A stretch of DNA of 64,000 bases from an uncultured Bacteroidales bacterium (GTDB lineage: Bacteria; Bacteroidota; Bacteroidia; Bacteroidales; Paludibacteraceae). The stretch lies in assembly GCA_903911085.1 (NCBI GenBank), contig CAIWCC010000186.1, positions 1-64,000 on the forward strand, given 5' to 3'. Positions within the stretch are counted from its first letter, which is position 1. Each line of letters begins with the position of its first letter. The notes below the pieces were generated by a model, which saw only the letters and a list, made by a program, of their open reading frames with translations, was not told the origin of the DNA and did not search any database. The position numbers and the translations under genes are program-made. Positions 1 to 6,399 of this stretch are shown here, in pieces.

Positions 1-138
1 GCGAGTTTAAAAGTTTTCAGCCTACGAACGACTGATTTTTCGAGCGAAGTGGGCGAAGTCTTGACTTTTTTTGCTTACTTTTTTGCGTCAAGGCAAAAAA
101 GTGAGTGGGGCGCGGGGCTAGCCCCGATTAAAATAGTA
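1..138 (+). repeat. Multi-hairpin interspersed repeat, copy 1 (cut by window edge, internally deleted)
   Basis: This stretch matches the 290-bp repeats at 11660-11957 (opposite strand) and 14538-14825 (same strand). It starts inside the element at the window edge. It lacks the internal CCCTCTCC/GGAGAGGG hairpin and its flank, which both other copies have. It keeps the long hairpin with CTTACTTTTTTGC-type arms and the perfect 14-nt palindrome CGGGGCTAGCCCCG at the end. Similarity to the 11.7-kb copy continues about 20 bases past the palindrome. No coding potential is apparent. Confidence 0.8.
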
Positions 139-230
139 CATTATTTTGTTACAATTACATATGATTTATAAACAATTAGAAAAAAATGAATCAATATTTT
201 TATAAATTGTTGTAACGTTACATTTACAAA

Positions 231-277
231 CAAAAAAAACACTAAGCATAAACTTTCACGTTTACTTTCTTAGTGTT
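231..277 (-). terminator. Intrinsic terminator downstream of the 209-aa secreted protein
   Basis: Arms AACACTAAG (238-246) and CTTAGTGTT (269-277) enclose a second small GTAAAC/GTTTAT pairing. On the minus strand the stem is followed by eight T residues. It lies about 100 bases past the stop of the minus-strand gene at 375-1004. The region between 139 and 374 holds nothing else recognisable. Confidence 0.75.
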
Positions 278-374
278 CTTTTTAGTACGCAGCCAGTATT
301 AATTCAATAAAATCAACACATCACAAGTTTTTGTGTTTAATAGCACAAAATAATTATTTGAAATAATACAGATA

Positions 375-1004
375 TTATAAGTTCAAAATTTTATTGATTG
401 AAACAAAGATTTTTTGCATATCATCATAAGGATAATTGCGTGATTTTAATGCACTTTCAAACTCAGCAAGTTTGCTTTTAATAGTTTCGTTTTCAGTCCT
501 TTTAAATGGTTTTATCAATTTAATGATTTGTTCAATATAATTACTTTCTTCCATCATAATCCACTCACCACGATATTTGGAGAGGTAACATGGACTATTT
601 ACCGATTGCATATTAACTCCTGCAGAATATAGTTTTGAATACGTAAAATAGTACAACGGTGCCTTACCACTATTCTGTTTCATTATAAAATAACAGTTTT
701 TATCAACATTGTCGGCCAACCCAAATTTCAATCCGCAATTGCTTTCAAAGTAAACCGTATCTTTGACACCAACAACAATATAAAACCCTTTTGCATCAAG
801 CGGAAAAACCGTTTTACGAGTTCCATCATCATTCACCATTTCGAACTTATTCTGAAAGTCGAAAAGTTTTTCATATTTAATTGCATTTACAAGTGTATCA
901 TTATTGTTCATAATGATTTTTGCCATAACAAAGCGGTCTTTTGGGAATGCTACTATAGCAAAAGCAAAAAACAAGATAGTCAAAACGAATTGTTTCATTT
1001 TCAT
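375..1004 (-). CDS. Secreted hypothetical protein, 209 aa
   Basis: I do not recognise this family. The first ~20 residues (MKMKQFVLTILFFAFAIVAF) form a typical signal peptide, so the protein is probably exported to the periplasm or surface. The mature part is mixed alpha/beta-like with aromatic and charged residues. It has two Cys residues (about 90 and 99) in the middle, a third near 139, and a lysine-rich helical C-terminus. No lipobox, transmembrane segment or sorting domain is visible. It is monocistronic, with a terminator just downstream at 231-277. The next gene upstream on this strand is 427 bases away. Codon use and composition resemble the neighbours. Confidence is high that it is a gene and low for any function. 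Confidence 0.75.
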   Translation of the reverse strand: MKMKQFVLTILFFAFAIVAFPKDRFVMAKIIMNNNDTLVNAIKYEKLFDFQNKFEMVNDDGTRKTVFPLDAKGFYIVVGVKDTVYFESNCGLKFGLADNVDKNCYFIMKQNSGKAPLYYFTYSKLYSAGVNMQSVNSPCYLSKYRGEWIMMEESNYIEQIIKLIKPFKRTENETIKSKLAEFESALKSRNYPYDDMQKIFVSINKILNL

Positions 1005-1199
1005 AATTTAATTGATTAACAAGCAAAAAGTATTACTACTAATATTCAACTTGTAAACCGGTAAATGATAGTGTTTATGGTAATAAATAACAATTTCTAC
1101 TTACAAGAAATTAGCAATTATAACATTATAGCAAACGAGAAATTAACGACTTTGTTTTATTAAAATTCATTGATGTCCGTTAAACTTTTTATTTAAAAT

Positions 1200-1420
1200 C
1201 TGAAAACCGCTTCCAATAATGCTTTGAGATAATGTCGCTCCTATGGAGCTTAGATTTTATTTTTGAATATTTTCTACCATAATTTCGTCCCGATGGGACT
1301 TTATATTAATAGCTTCGGAGAAGCGACATTATGGTAGTCAATGAATTAGAATTGCCAATAAGCCCCATCTGGGCGACATTATTTTACATCTCCTTTTATC
1401 GGACGCCAATGATTAAAATT
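1200..1420. repeat. Cluster of short GTCGC / GGGAC palindromic repeats
   Basis: The gap between the 209-aa gene and the acetylesterase holds several related motifs: GTCGCTCCTATGGAGC, CGTCCCGATGGGAC and CCCATCTGGGCGACATTAT. An inverted repeat also runs from CTACCATAATTTCG (about 1274) to CGACATTATGGTAG (about 1326-1339). Each motif is a small self-complementary hairpin with the consensus shape CC-n-ATGGG. They look like decayed copies of a short dispersed repeat and not like coding sequence. From 1005 to 1199 I see nothing definite. Confidence 0.5.
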
Positions 1421-1430
1421 AAAAAATGTT

Positions 1431-2846
1431 CTATTTCTTCCAATTATCGGTTCTGAACGGAATAACAGGCAAACCAGCCGTATTATAGAGGAATCCGCTT
1501 GTTGGCATATAGTTGCGGAAACTATAGCGTACAGCAACAGGCACTTTTACTTTTGGCGAATAAACGTTGGCCTGTCTTTTGGAAATAGTTAGTTTGGCTG
1601 GATAGAAAATACTGTCTTGACCTGCTACTTCAAAACTTTCTACTTCTTTGCCAAAAGTTGTGAGGCCATTCAATAAATTATCAAATGTGAGCACCGCCAC
1701 GCTATCCTTTACTTGCATAGATTTATAAGTTGGTGACTTATATGGCAATCCGCTAAATTTATAGGTTTCGGACAAAGCCCATAATGCCAATCGTTTAGAA
1801 ACTATAGCCTTTTCGGCTGGATGAATGTTTCTTTCTTCGCCAATATCCACAGTAGCAGCCATACCAGAATTAGGGGTTAGCAGCATAGCTTTATACTGCG
1901 ATTCGCATTGCAAAGCGGAATTGGTGAGCTTTGAATTGCTGTACCAATGAGGTGCAATCTGCACAAAATAAAATGGAAATTCACCCACACCAAAGTCTGT
2001 TCTCCAATTTTTCACCATGGCGGCTTGTAGAGCAGCATAATCTTGATAATTAACGATATTTGATTCTCCCTGATACCATATTGCTCCCTTTATGTTGTAA
2101 TTAACAAGCGGTGCAATCATACCGTTGTACAAGTGAGAAGCAAGGTGATGAGCAGGTGTTTTTGTTTGCGTAGTTTGTTTAAATGCATCAGGAAAACCAG
2201 TAATAACGTCATTTTTCATCCACGCTTCGATGCGCGAACCGCCCCAGCTAGAGCAAATCATTCCCACTGGAACATTCAGGCTTTGTTGTAACATTCGTGC
2301 ATAAAAATATCCCACAGCACTAAATTTTGAAACCGACTCAGCTGTTGCTACCGACCAACTTCCTGTACAAGTATCTTGTGGCTCGTCCTTTGTGGCTTTG
2401 CCTACGGTAAATAAACGAATATTGTTATTCCCAGCAGTCAATAATGCATCTGTAGACCCATTTATCGGAGAATCGGTCATACCAGTTATCAACATTTCCA
2501 TATTTGACTGACCTGAGCAAAGCCACACCTCGCCCAAAAGTATATTTTGAAGTTGCACCTTTTCAGTTCCCGAAATTATACTAATGGAATAAGGACCACC
2601 AGCTTCGGTGGTTTTTGTTTTTACCAACCATTCTCCTTTTGCATTGGCAGAGGTGGCAATTTTTTCTTTGTTCCAACCAATCGTAATATTCAATTTTTGA
2701 TTAGGGTCGGCCTTTCCCCACAGTTTCACTTCGCTATTGCGTTGCAACAACATGTTATCGCCCAGAATAGAGGCAACTTTAATTTTGGCACTCAAAATGC
2801 TTGTAGAAAATATCAACAAGCTTAATAGAAAAATTTTTGTCTTCAT
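1431..2846 (-). CDS. Secreted SASA-family carbohydrate acetylesterase (sialate O-acetylesterase-like)
   Basis: This is a 471-aa exported esterase with a signal peptide at residues 1-20. It carries the three blocks of the SASA/SGNH fold: the nucleophile motif CSGQSNMEM (Ser114), the IWYQGESN block near 257-263, and VDIGEERNIHP with Asp334 and His342 completing the triad. Length and block order match bacterial proteins named sialate O-acetylesterase. In plant-polysaccharide loci such enzymes usually remove acetyl groups from xylan or xyloglucan and not from sialic acid. The GH74 genes a few kilobases away make acetylated xyloglucan the more likely target, which is inference. No T9SS sorting domain is seen. 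A promoter-like pair lies just upstream at 2899-2933. Confidence 0.88.
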   Translation of the reverse strand: MKTKIFLLSLLIFSTSILSAKIKVASILGDNMLLQRNSEVKLWGKADPNQKLNITIGWNKEKIATSANAKGEWLVKTKTTEAGGPYSISIISGTEKVQLQNILLGEVWLCSGQSNMEMLITGMTDSPINGSTDALLTAGNNNIRLFTVGKATKDEPQDTCTGSWSVATAESVSKFSAVGYFYARMLQQSLNVPVGMICSSWGGSRIEAWMKNDVITGFPDAFKQTTQTKTPAHHLASHLYNGMIAPLVNYNIKGAIWYQGESNIVNYQDYAALQAAMVKNWRTDFGVGEFPFYFVQIAPHWYSNSKLTNSALQCESQYKAMLLTPNSGMAATVDIGEERNIHPAEKAIVSKRLALWALSETYKFSGLPYKSPTYKSMQVKDSVAVLTFDNLLNGLTTFGKEVESFEVAGQDSIFYPAKLTISKRQANVYSPKVKVPVAVRYSFRNYMPTSGFLYNTAGLPVIPFRTDNWKK

Positions 2847-2898
2847 TTTTTTGTATTATTTTAATTTAACGTCAAACTACTTACGAGTTTTGAAGGGT

Positions 2899-2933
2899 CA
2901 AAATTACGTATATATTTTCAAGATGGTAACAAA
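2899..2933 (-). promoter_or_regulatory. Candidate Bacteroidota promoter for the acetylesterase
   Basis: On the minus strand TTTG (2930-2933) is followed after 23 bases by TAATTTTG (2899-2906), which fits the -33 TTTG / -7 TAnnTTTG pattern of Bacteroidota. Predicted transcription would begin near 2892, giving a leader of about 45 nt before the start at 2846. Confidence 0.4.
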
Positions 2934-3035
2934 CTATGCTGTAAAACATAAAAAAATTCCTAATCAGTGTCTGCCGAAAAACTCAAACAATACAATTAAT
3001 TCAATTATAAAATCCTCCGATGTGGCAAATATACC

Positions 3036-3222
3036 GTCACATGTATGTGAATGTTCCGCCGAGGGGTAAAAAGTACTTTCACACTGTTGTGATTGTTCCG
3101 CCGAGGGCAAAAAAGTACAATCACACCCTTGTGAATGGTTCGCCGAGTGCTCAGAAATACTTTCACACACTTGTGAAAGCTTCGCCGAGGGCTAAATGCT
3201 ACTTTCACAAGTATGTGACGCT
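3036..3222 (-). repeat. Tandem hairpin array A (five 42-bp-type units, CACA/TGTG version)
   Basis: Read on the minus strand, five hairpins of the TCACA-n4-TGTGA type are separated by four linkers: GCATTTAGCCCTCGGCGAAGC, then ATTTCTGAGCACTCGGCGAACC, then TTTTTTGCCCTCGGCGGAAC, then TTTTTACCCCTCGGCGGAAC in slightly shortened form. Full units are 42 bp. The order and identity of units match array E at 36187-36385 almost base for base, so the array moves as a block. Short open frames run through it on both strands only because 42 is divisible by three. Confidence 0.9.
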
Positions 3223-3240
3223 GGTTTTTTTGTAGTTTCT

Positions 3241-3345
3241 TTCTCCTGCTTAGCTTGAATTTGTTTTTTAGTATAAATGTAGCGTTTCAAACGCTTCACC
3301 ATTAACTCTGAGTTAAGAACGAGGGGGAGAGTGCGATAGGCGTTT
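3241..3345 (-). repeat. R module of the hairpin-array element (next to array A)
   Basis: On the minus strand this reads CTCCCCCTCGTTC, AGTTAATGGTGAAGCG, TTTGAAACGCTACATTTATAC, then CAAATTCAAGC and a GGAGAAAG-type end. Related copies are at 5870-5960, 32967-33067, 36388-36490 and 37328-37420. Here it precedes array A, whereas elsewhere it follows its array, so the modules can be rearranged. The segment 2847-3035 carries only the acetylesterase promoter. Confidence 0.75.
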
Positions 3346-3357
3346 CGACTTTTTATT

Positions 3358-3993
3358 TTACAGTTTAATTCCAAAATCCAAATTGAAAACCATTGTTTTA
3401 TCTTTTATCGTAAAGGGAGGATTCATATATTCTCCATTATTGTCAACTATCGAATTAAAACTTAAATTGTTTTTCCATGCAAGTCCAAGTATAATTTTCC
3501 CAAAATCATACTGAATTCCTACCCCATACCTCAAACCATAATTGATTTTATTCATCATTCCCAACCTGTCATAATCATCAAATGCACTGCTGAATTGTAA
3601 TAAATAATCTAGTCTTGGGCCTATTACCAGATAAGGTGTAAAATTATTGAAGTCATATTTAATTTTTACCTTCGTGTCAAATGTCAGGTAACTTAAATCT
3701 AATTTAATTGCTCCAGTGCCCCAATCATATTTTGCTCCTTTTTGATAAAATCCAATTCCTGTTGATAAGGCAAAGAACCTACTTTCCAAATAATCAATAT
3801 CAATCCCGCTATAAAATCCATTGGTTTTTCGAGTCCCTGTATCAATTAAAGTTGGGAGTGAATTGCCTAGATCAGCTTCCCTTTGTAAATTGGAACTTGT
3901 AATACCATAATTAAAACTAATTCTGTCAACAATCTGACCATTTAAAATTGTCACATGAATTAAAAAGGCAATGATTAGTAATTTTTTTTTCAT
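3358..3993 (-). CDS. Outer-membrane beta-barrel protein (PorT-like), 211 aa
   Basis: The protein begins MKKKLLIIAFLIHVTILNGQ, a clear signal peptide. I take the ATG at 3993 as the start because an 18-codon longer frame has no signal character at its N-terminus. The mature part shows alternating hydrophobic and polar strands with repeated patterns such as YLVIGPRLDYLLQF and GLRYGVGIQYDFGK. It ends in a short strand (FNLDFGIKL), typical of eight-stranded outer-membrane barrels of the PorT / OMP_b-brl families. These are structural porin-like or assembly-associated proteins with no defined substrate. It is flanked by repeats on both sides and appears monocistronic. Confidence 0.75.
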   Translation of the reverse strand: MKKKLLIIAFLIHVTILNGQIVDRISFNYGITSSNLQREADLGNSLPTLIDTGTRKTNGFYSGIDIDYLESRFFALSTGIGFYQKGAKYDWGTGAIKLDLSYLTFDTKVKIKYDFNNFTPYLVIGPRLDYLLQFSSAFDDYDRLGMMNKINYGLRYGVGIQYDFGKIILGLAWKNNLSFNSIVDNNGEYMNPPFTIKDKTMVFNLDFGIKL

Positions 3994-4119
3994 TTCTAAT
4001 TGTTTTATGTTTGAACGCTTGTCTGCCGAGTAAAAGTTTAAATACAATAGAATTCAGTCGTTACAGTGTCGTTTATTTAAATCCTAAAGCGGACTGTACC
4101 GTCAAAGTTTTTTCTTTCT

Positions 4120-4258
4120 CTTCGTTCTCCTAGCGTATTCATGCGTAGTTTAAGTTCGGCGTATGGCTCCAGCCTACTTTCCTTCCCACCCGACATAGCG
4201 AAAGACGTATGCCGAACTAAAAGACCGTCACACTACGCTCAACGAGGTCGTGCCGACC
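4120..4258 (-). repeat. Partial copy of the ~190-bp inverted-repeat element
   Basis: This matches, on the minus strand, the elements at 33546-33733, 34291-34484 and 35988-36172. It keeps CATAGCGAAAGACG, CCCACCCGACATAGCG-type and GCCGAACTTAAACTACGC blocks. It lacks the internal AT-rich hairpin with TTTCC/GGAAA arms. It lies directly downstream of the 265-aa secreted protein. No coding capacity is evident. Confidence 0.7.
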
Positions 4259-4284
4259 GCAGGAAGCATAAGTATTAGCAGTAG

Positions 4285-5082
4285 TTATTTGTTCATCCTT
4301 TTCATTAATTCGAATTCAGTTTCAGCCATATTTATTATCCAGGAGTATTCAGACTTTATTCCATTGTCCTTAAATTTTTCGAAGTATTCTTTTAACTCAA
4401 CAATTTCTTTTTGTGCTTTATCAATTTCATTATTCAATAAATAAAATTCTCCCAGATATAACTTTGCATATAGTACCTCTGTCTTGTCTGAGTTTTTGTT
4501 ATTTAAAATTTCGTAAATTAAACCAAGTACTTTGGAATCATTTTCGAAGTTGTCATCAAATAAATAATAACCAATCAATTTGTGCGGAGCCTCTACTTTT
4601 ATTTTCTTTTCTGTTTCCTCTGAATATAAATCATTTCTATACACTAATTTCTCTCCTTTGATAAAATACCATCTTACGAGAGAATTCTTTTCATCAGGTT
4701 TCTTTGTAAAGATTCTTTCTTTAACGTGGAAATTTGTTCGTAAAACCAATACCGTTCCAATTTTTGTATTTTCATAGATAGAAAAGATTAGTGTTGCTTT
4801 CGGTCCTTCTTTCTGTTTTATCAAAACTCCGACTAAATTTTCTTTATCTGTTCTATAAAGAGCAGTATTTATTATATTCAACATTTCATTGATGTCAAGT
4901 TGTTTATATAAATCTGTCATGAAAAATGCGTTTGCAAAAAGTTGATGTACAAAATAAAACTTATTTATTCCATAAGTATTTGTGGAATCTTGTTTCGTAA
5001 CTCGAATCTTTATTTTGTCTTGTGCAAATGCATTATAAGACATCAAAAATAAAACTGATAGTAATAGAATCTTTTTCATCAT
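4285..5082 (-). CDS. Secreted hypothetical protein, 265 aa
   Basis: The sequence starting MMKKILLLSVLFLMSYNAFA has a strong signal peptide, so I place the start at 5082 (or 5079). The frame stays open for 45 more codons, but that part lies inside a structured intergenic repeat and looks non-coding. The mature protein has no family I can name. Its C-terminal third (about 180-260) is lysine- and glutamate-rich and probably helical, resembling a tetratricopeptide-type pair (YAKLYLGEFYLLNNEIDKAQ). It may be a TPR-containing periplasmic protein. It stands alone between repeats. Confidence 0.7.
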   Translation of the reverse strand: MMKKILLLSVLFLMSYNAFAQDKIKIRVTKQDSTNTYGINKFYFVHQLFANAFFMTDLYKQLDINEMLNIINTALYRTDKENLVGVLIKQKEGPKATLIFSIYENTKIGTVLVLRTNFHVKERIFTKKPDEKNSLVRWYFIKGEKLVYRNDLYSEETEKKIKVEAPHKLIGYYLFDDNFENDSKVLGLIYEILNNKNSDKTEVLYAKLYLGEFYLLNNEIDKAQKEIVELKEYFEKFKDNGIKSEYSWIINMAETEFELMKRMNK

Positions 5083-5089
5083 ATTTTTT

Positions 5090-5275
5090 TTAAAATTGGC
5101 GCTAACAACTAAAGCTATGGGCATTTGGCGGTTTGCGGAAGTATTCGCTGTCGTGGAGCGACAAAATGAATTGAAAATCAGCGAAGCTAATGCGGGAGCA
5201 AAACTGCCGGAATGCACGTCAGCCAGCCAATAAGCATAGATGCGTGTTTTAGCGGTTCGTTGTTTTTTCTGTCGT
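5090..5275. repeat. Long imperfect cruciform, attC-like in shape
   Basis: The sequence from CTAACAAC (about 5102) to GCGGTTCGTTGTT (about 5266) can fold back on itself. GGCGGTTTGC near 5129 pairs with GCAAAACTGCC near 5200, TTCGCTG pairs with CAGCGAA, and AAC/GTT triplets lie at the outer ends. The whole spans roughly 150 bases with bulges, the architecture of integron attC sites. The canonical core heptamer is not perfect, and no integrase is in the window. It sits just upstream of the secreted 265-aa gene and downstream of the YdeI-like gene. Confidence 0.35.
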
Positions 5276-5300
5276 ATGTTACAGTCTGCCTTTGTTCGGG

Positions 5301-5864
5301 TTAATAGTATTTATCAATTCCACCAAATCCTAAAATAAGTTTGTTGTCTCGTGTTTTTTGAATAAAGTTAGTCAGTCGTTTGGAAAATTCATCTGGTCGT
5401 TTTCTTGCACTATCAATGTACGCAATTCGTATTCGTTTGTATGGCTCTGAAAATTTTATATAGTTATTCCAAACTGTTTTGTCTTTCTTTATTTCATCTA
5501 ATATGTCTAATGGAAAAATGTACTCTTTTGAAATAATTTCTTCAACAGTTTTAAGAAATGAATGATGAATCAGATTATTTTCGGCTAACCATTTCAGTCG
5601 TTCTTTATTGGGTTGTGAATAACTGCTCTTGGCTTGTCGGACAGTAAATCGCTGAATGGTGTGGTCTTTGTCAAGGGTTTTATTTGTGCTATCAATCCAA
5701 CCAAAACATAGGGCTTCTTCAACCGCATCATTGTACAGAATGCGTTGTTCGCCAGTTGATTTTTTTGCATAAATCAGCCAAACTTCGTTCTCAATGTTGA
5801 AATTAAGTTGAAGCCAATTTCTCCATTCAGCTCTTGTTTTTATGCTAAGTGTCTTTTCTGTCAT
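5301..5864 (-). CDS. YdeI/OmpD-associated (OmdA) family protein
   Basis: This 187-aa cytosolic protein has no signal peptide. It contains the family's hallmark EALCFGWIDS (about 47-56), followed by the conserved QRFTVRQAKSSYSQPNKERLKW region and a C-terminal OmdA-like segment ending in a basic helix (RKRPDEFSKRLTNFIQKT). Members are annotated as YdeI or bacteriocin-protection proteins; their biochemical role is not settled. I start at the ATG at 5864. A GTG three codons upstream is possible. The purine-rich GAAGGTGAGAAAG in front of the ATG is the end of the adjacent R repeat module, so the mobile repeat appears to supply the leader of this gene. Confidence 0.82.
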   Translation of the reverse strand: MTEKTLSIKTRAEWRNWLQLNFNIENEVWLIYAKKSTGEQRILYNDAVEEALCFGWIDSTNKTLDKDHTIQRFTVRQAKSSYSQPNKERLKWLAENNLIHHSFLKTVEEIISKEYIFPLDILDEIKKDKTVWNNYIKFSEPYKRIRIAYIDSARKRPDEFSKRLTNFIQKTRDNKLILGFGGIDKYY

Positions 5865-5869
5865 CTTTC

Positions 5870-5960
5870 TCACCTTCGTTTAAATTTGTATTTTAAGTAT
5901 AAATGTAGCGTTACAAACGCTTCTCCATTAACTACTCGTTTGCAAACGAGAGGGAGAATT
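5870..5960 (-). repeat. R module of the hairpin-array element (following array B)
   Basis: On the minus strand this reads TTCTCCCTCTCGTTTGCAAACGAG, AGTTAATGGAGAAGCG, TTTGTAACGC, TTTATAC, CAAATTTAAACGAAG, then GGTGAGAAAG. The CTCGTTTGCAAACGAG core is a perfect 16-nt palindrome. It lies between array B and the start codon of the YdeI-like gene at 5864. Confidence 0.85.
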
Positions 5961-5984
5961 GAAAAAAAATACCGTCTCATCATG

Positions 5985-6165
5985 GAGATTGTTCCACCGA
6001 GGGGTAAAAAGTACTTTCTCATCATGGAGAAAGCTTCGCCGAGGGCAAAAAAGTACAATCACACCCTTGTGAATGGTTCGCCGAGTGCTCAGAAATACTT
6101 TCACACACTTGTGAAAGCTTTGCCTAGGGCTAAATGCTACTTTCACAAGTATGTGACGCTATTTT
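5985..6165 (-). repeat. Tandem hairpin array B (chimeric: CACA units then CTCC units)
   Basis: On the minus strand the first three hairpins are of the TCACA/TGTGA type and the last two of the TCTCC-ATGAT-GAGA type. The linkers follow the same order as in arrays A and E. A short remnant of the L module (AAACCTTATAAAAACCTTTTG) lies at about 6172-6192. The array is therefore a natural recombinant of two hairpin versions. Confidence 0.9.
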
Positions 6166-6217
6166 TTTTGTGTAAAACCTTATAAAAACCTTTTGATTAT
6201 GGGACTCAAGTTTTCGT

Positions 6218-6385
6218 GCATATATTGATTAGCAGAGCAAAGTTTGGCACTGTTGGGTGGGATTTTTTTTCAATCCCACCCTATGTACTACGAGGAACAA
6301 ACGGTCAGCGTAAGCTAATTGTATTCCGATAAACAAAAGTTTTTTTTAAGAACGGATTAAAAATCCTTCTAAGAATACAAGACTT
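6218..6385 (+). repeat. S repeat (TATATTGATTAGC...GGGTGGGATT hairpin), full copy
   Basis: The element starts TGCATATATTGATTAGCAGAGCAAAG and contains a strong hairpin GGGTGGGATT/AATCCCACCC with a T-rich loop at about 6255-6281. It continues to CCGATAAACAAAAG and ATCCTTCTAAGAATACAAG. A second full copy is at 35195-35336, with partial copies near 41478 and 43404. It lies in the gap after the BspA-like gene on the minus strand and could act as its terminator. Confidence 0.75.
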
Positions 6386-6399
6386 TTCTTTTCGTATGG

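Noticed and set aside
1431-2846. True sialic-acid acetylesterase
   Set aside because: The SASA family is shared by xylan and xyloglucan esterases, and no other sialic-acid gene is in the window.
3036-3222. CRISPR array
   Set aside because: The unit is 42 bp throughout without unique spacers, units are palindromic, and no cas genes are present.
2964-3235. Overlapping 60-70 codon frames on both strands in array A, and similar ones in arrays B-E
   Set aside because: They follow from a repeat unit divisible by three, have no signal of translation and occur in several frames at once.
5083-5217. 45-codon extension of the 265-aa secreted protein
   Set aside because: It runs through the structured repeat at 5090-5275 and displaces the signal peptide.
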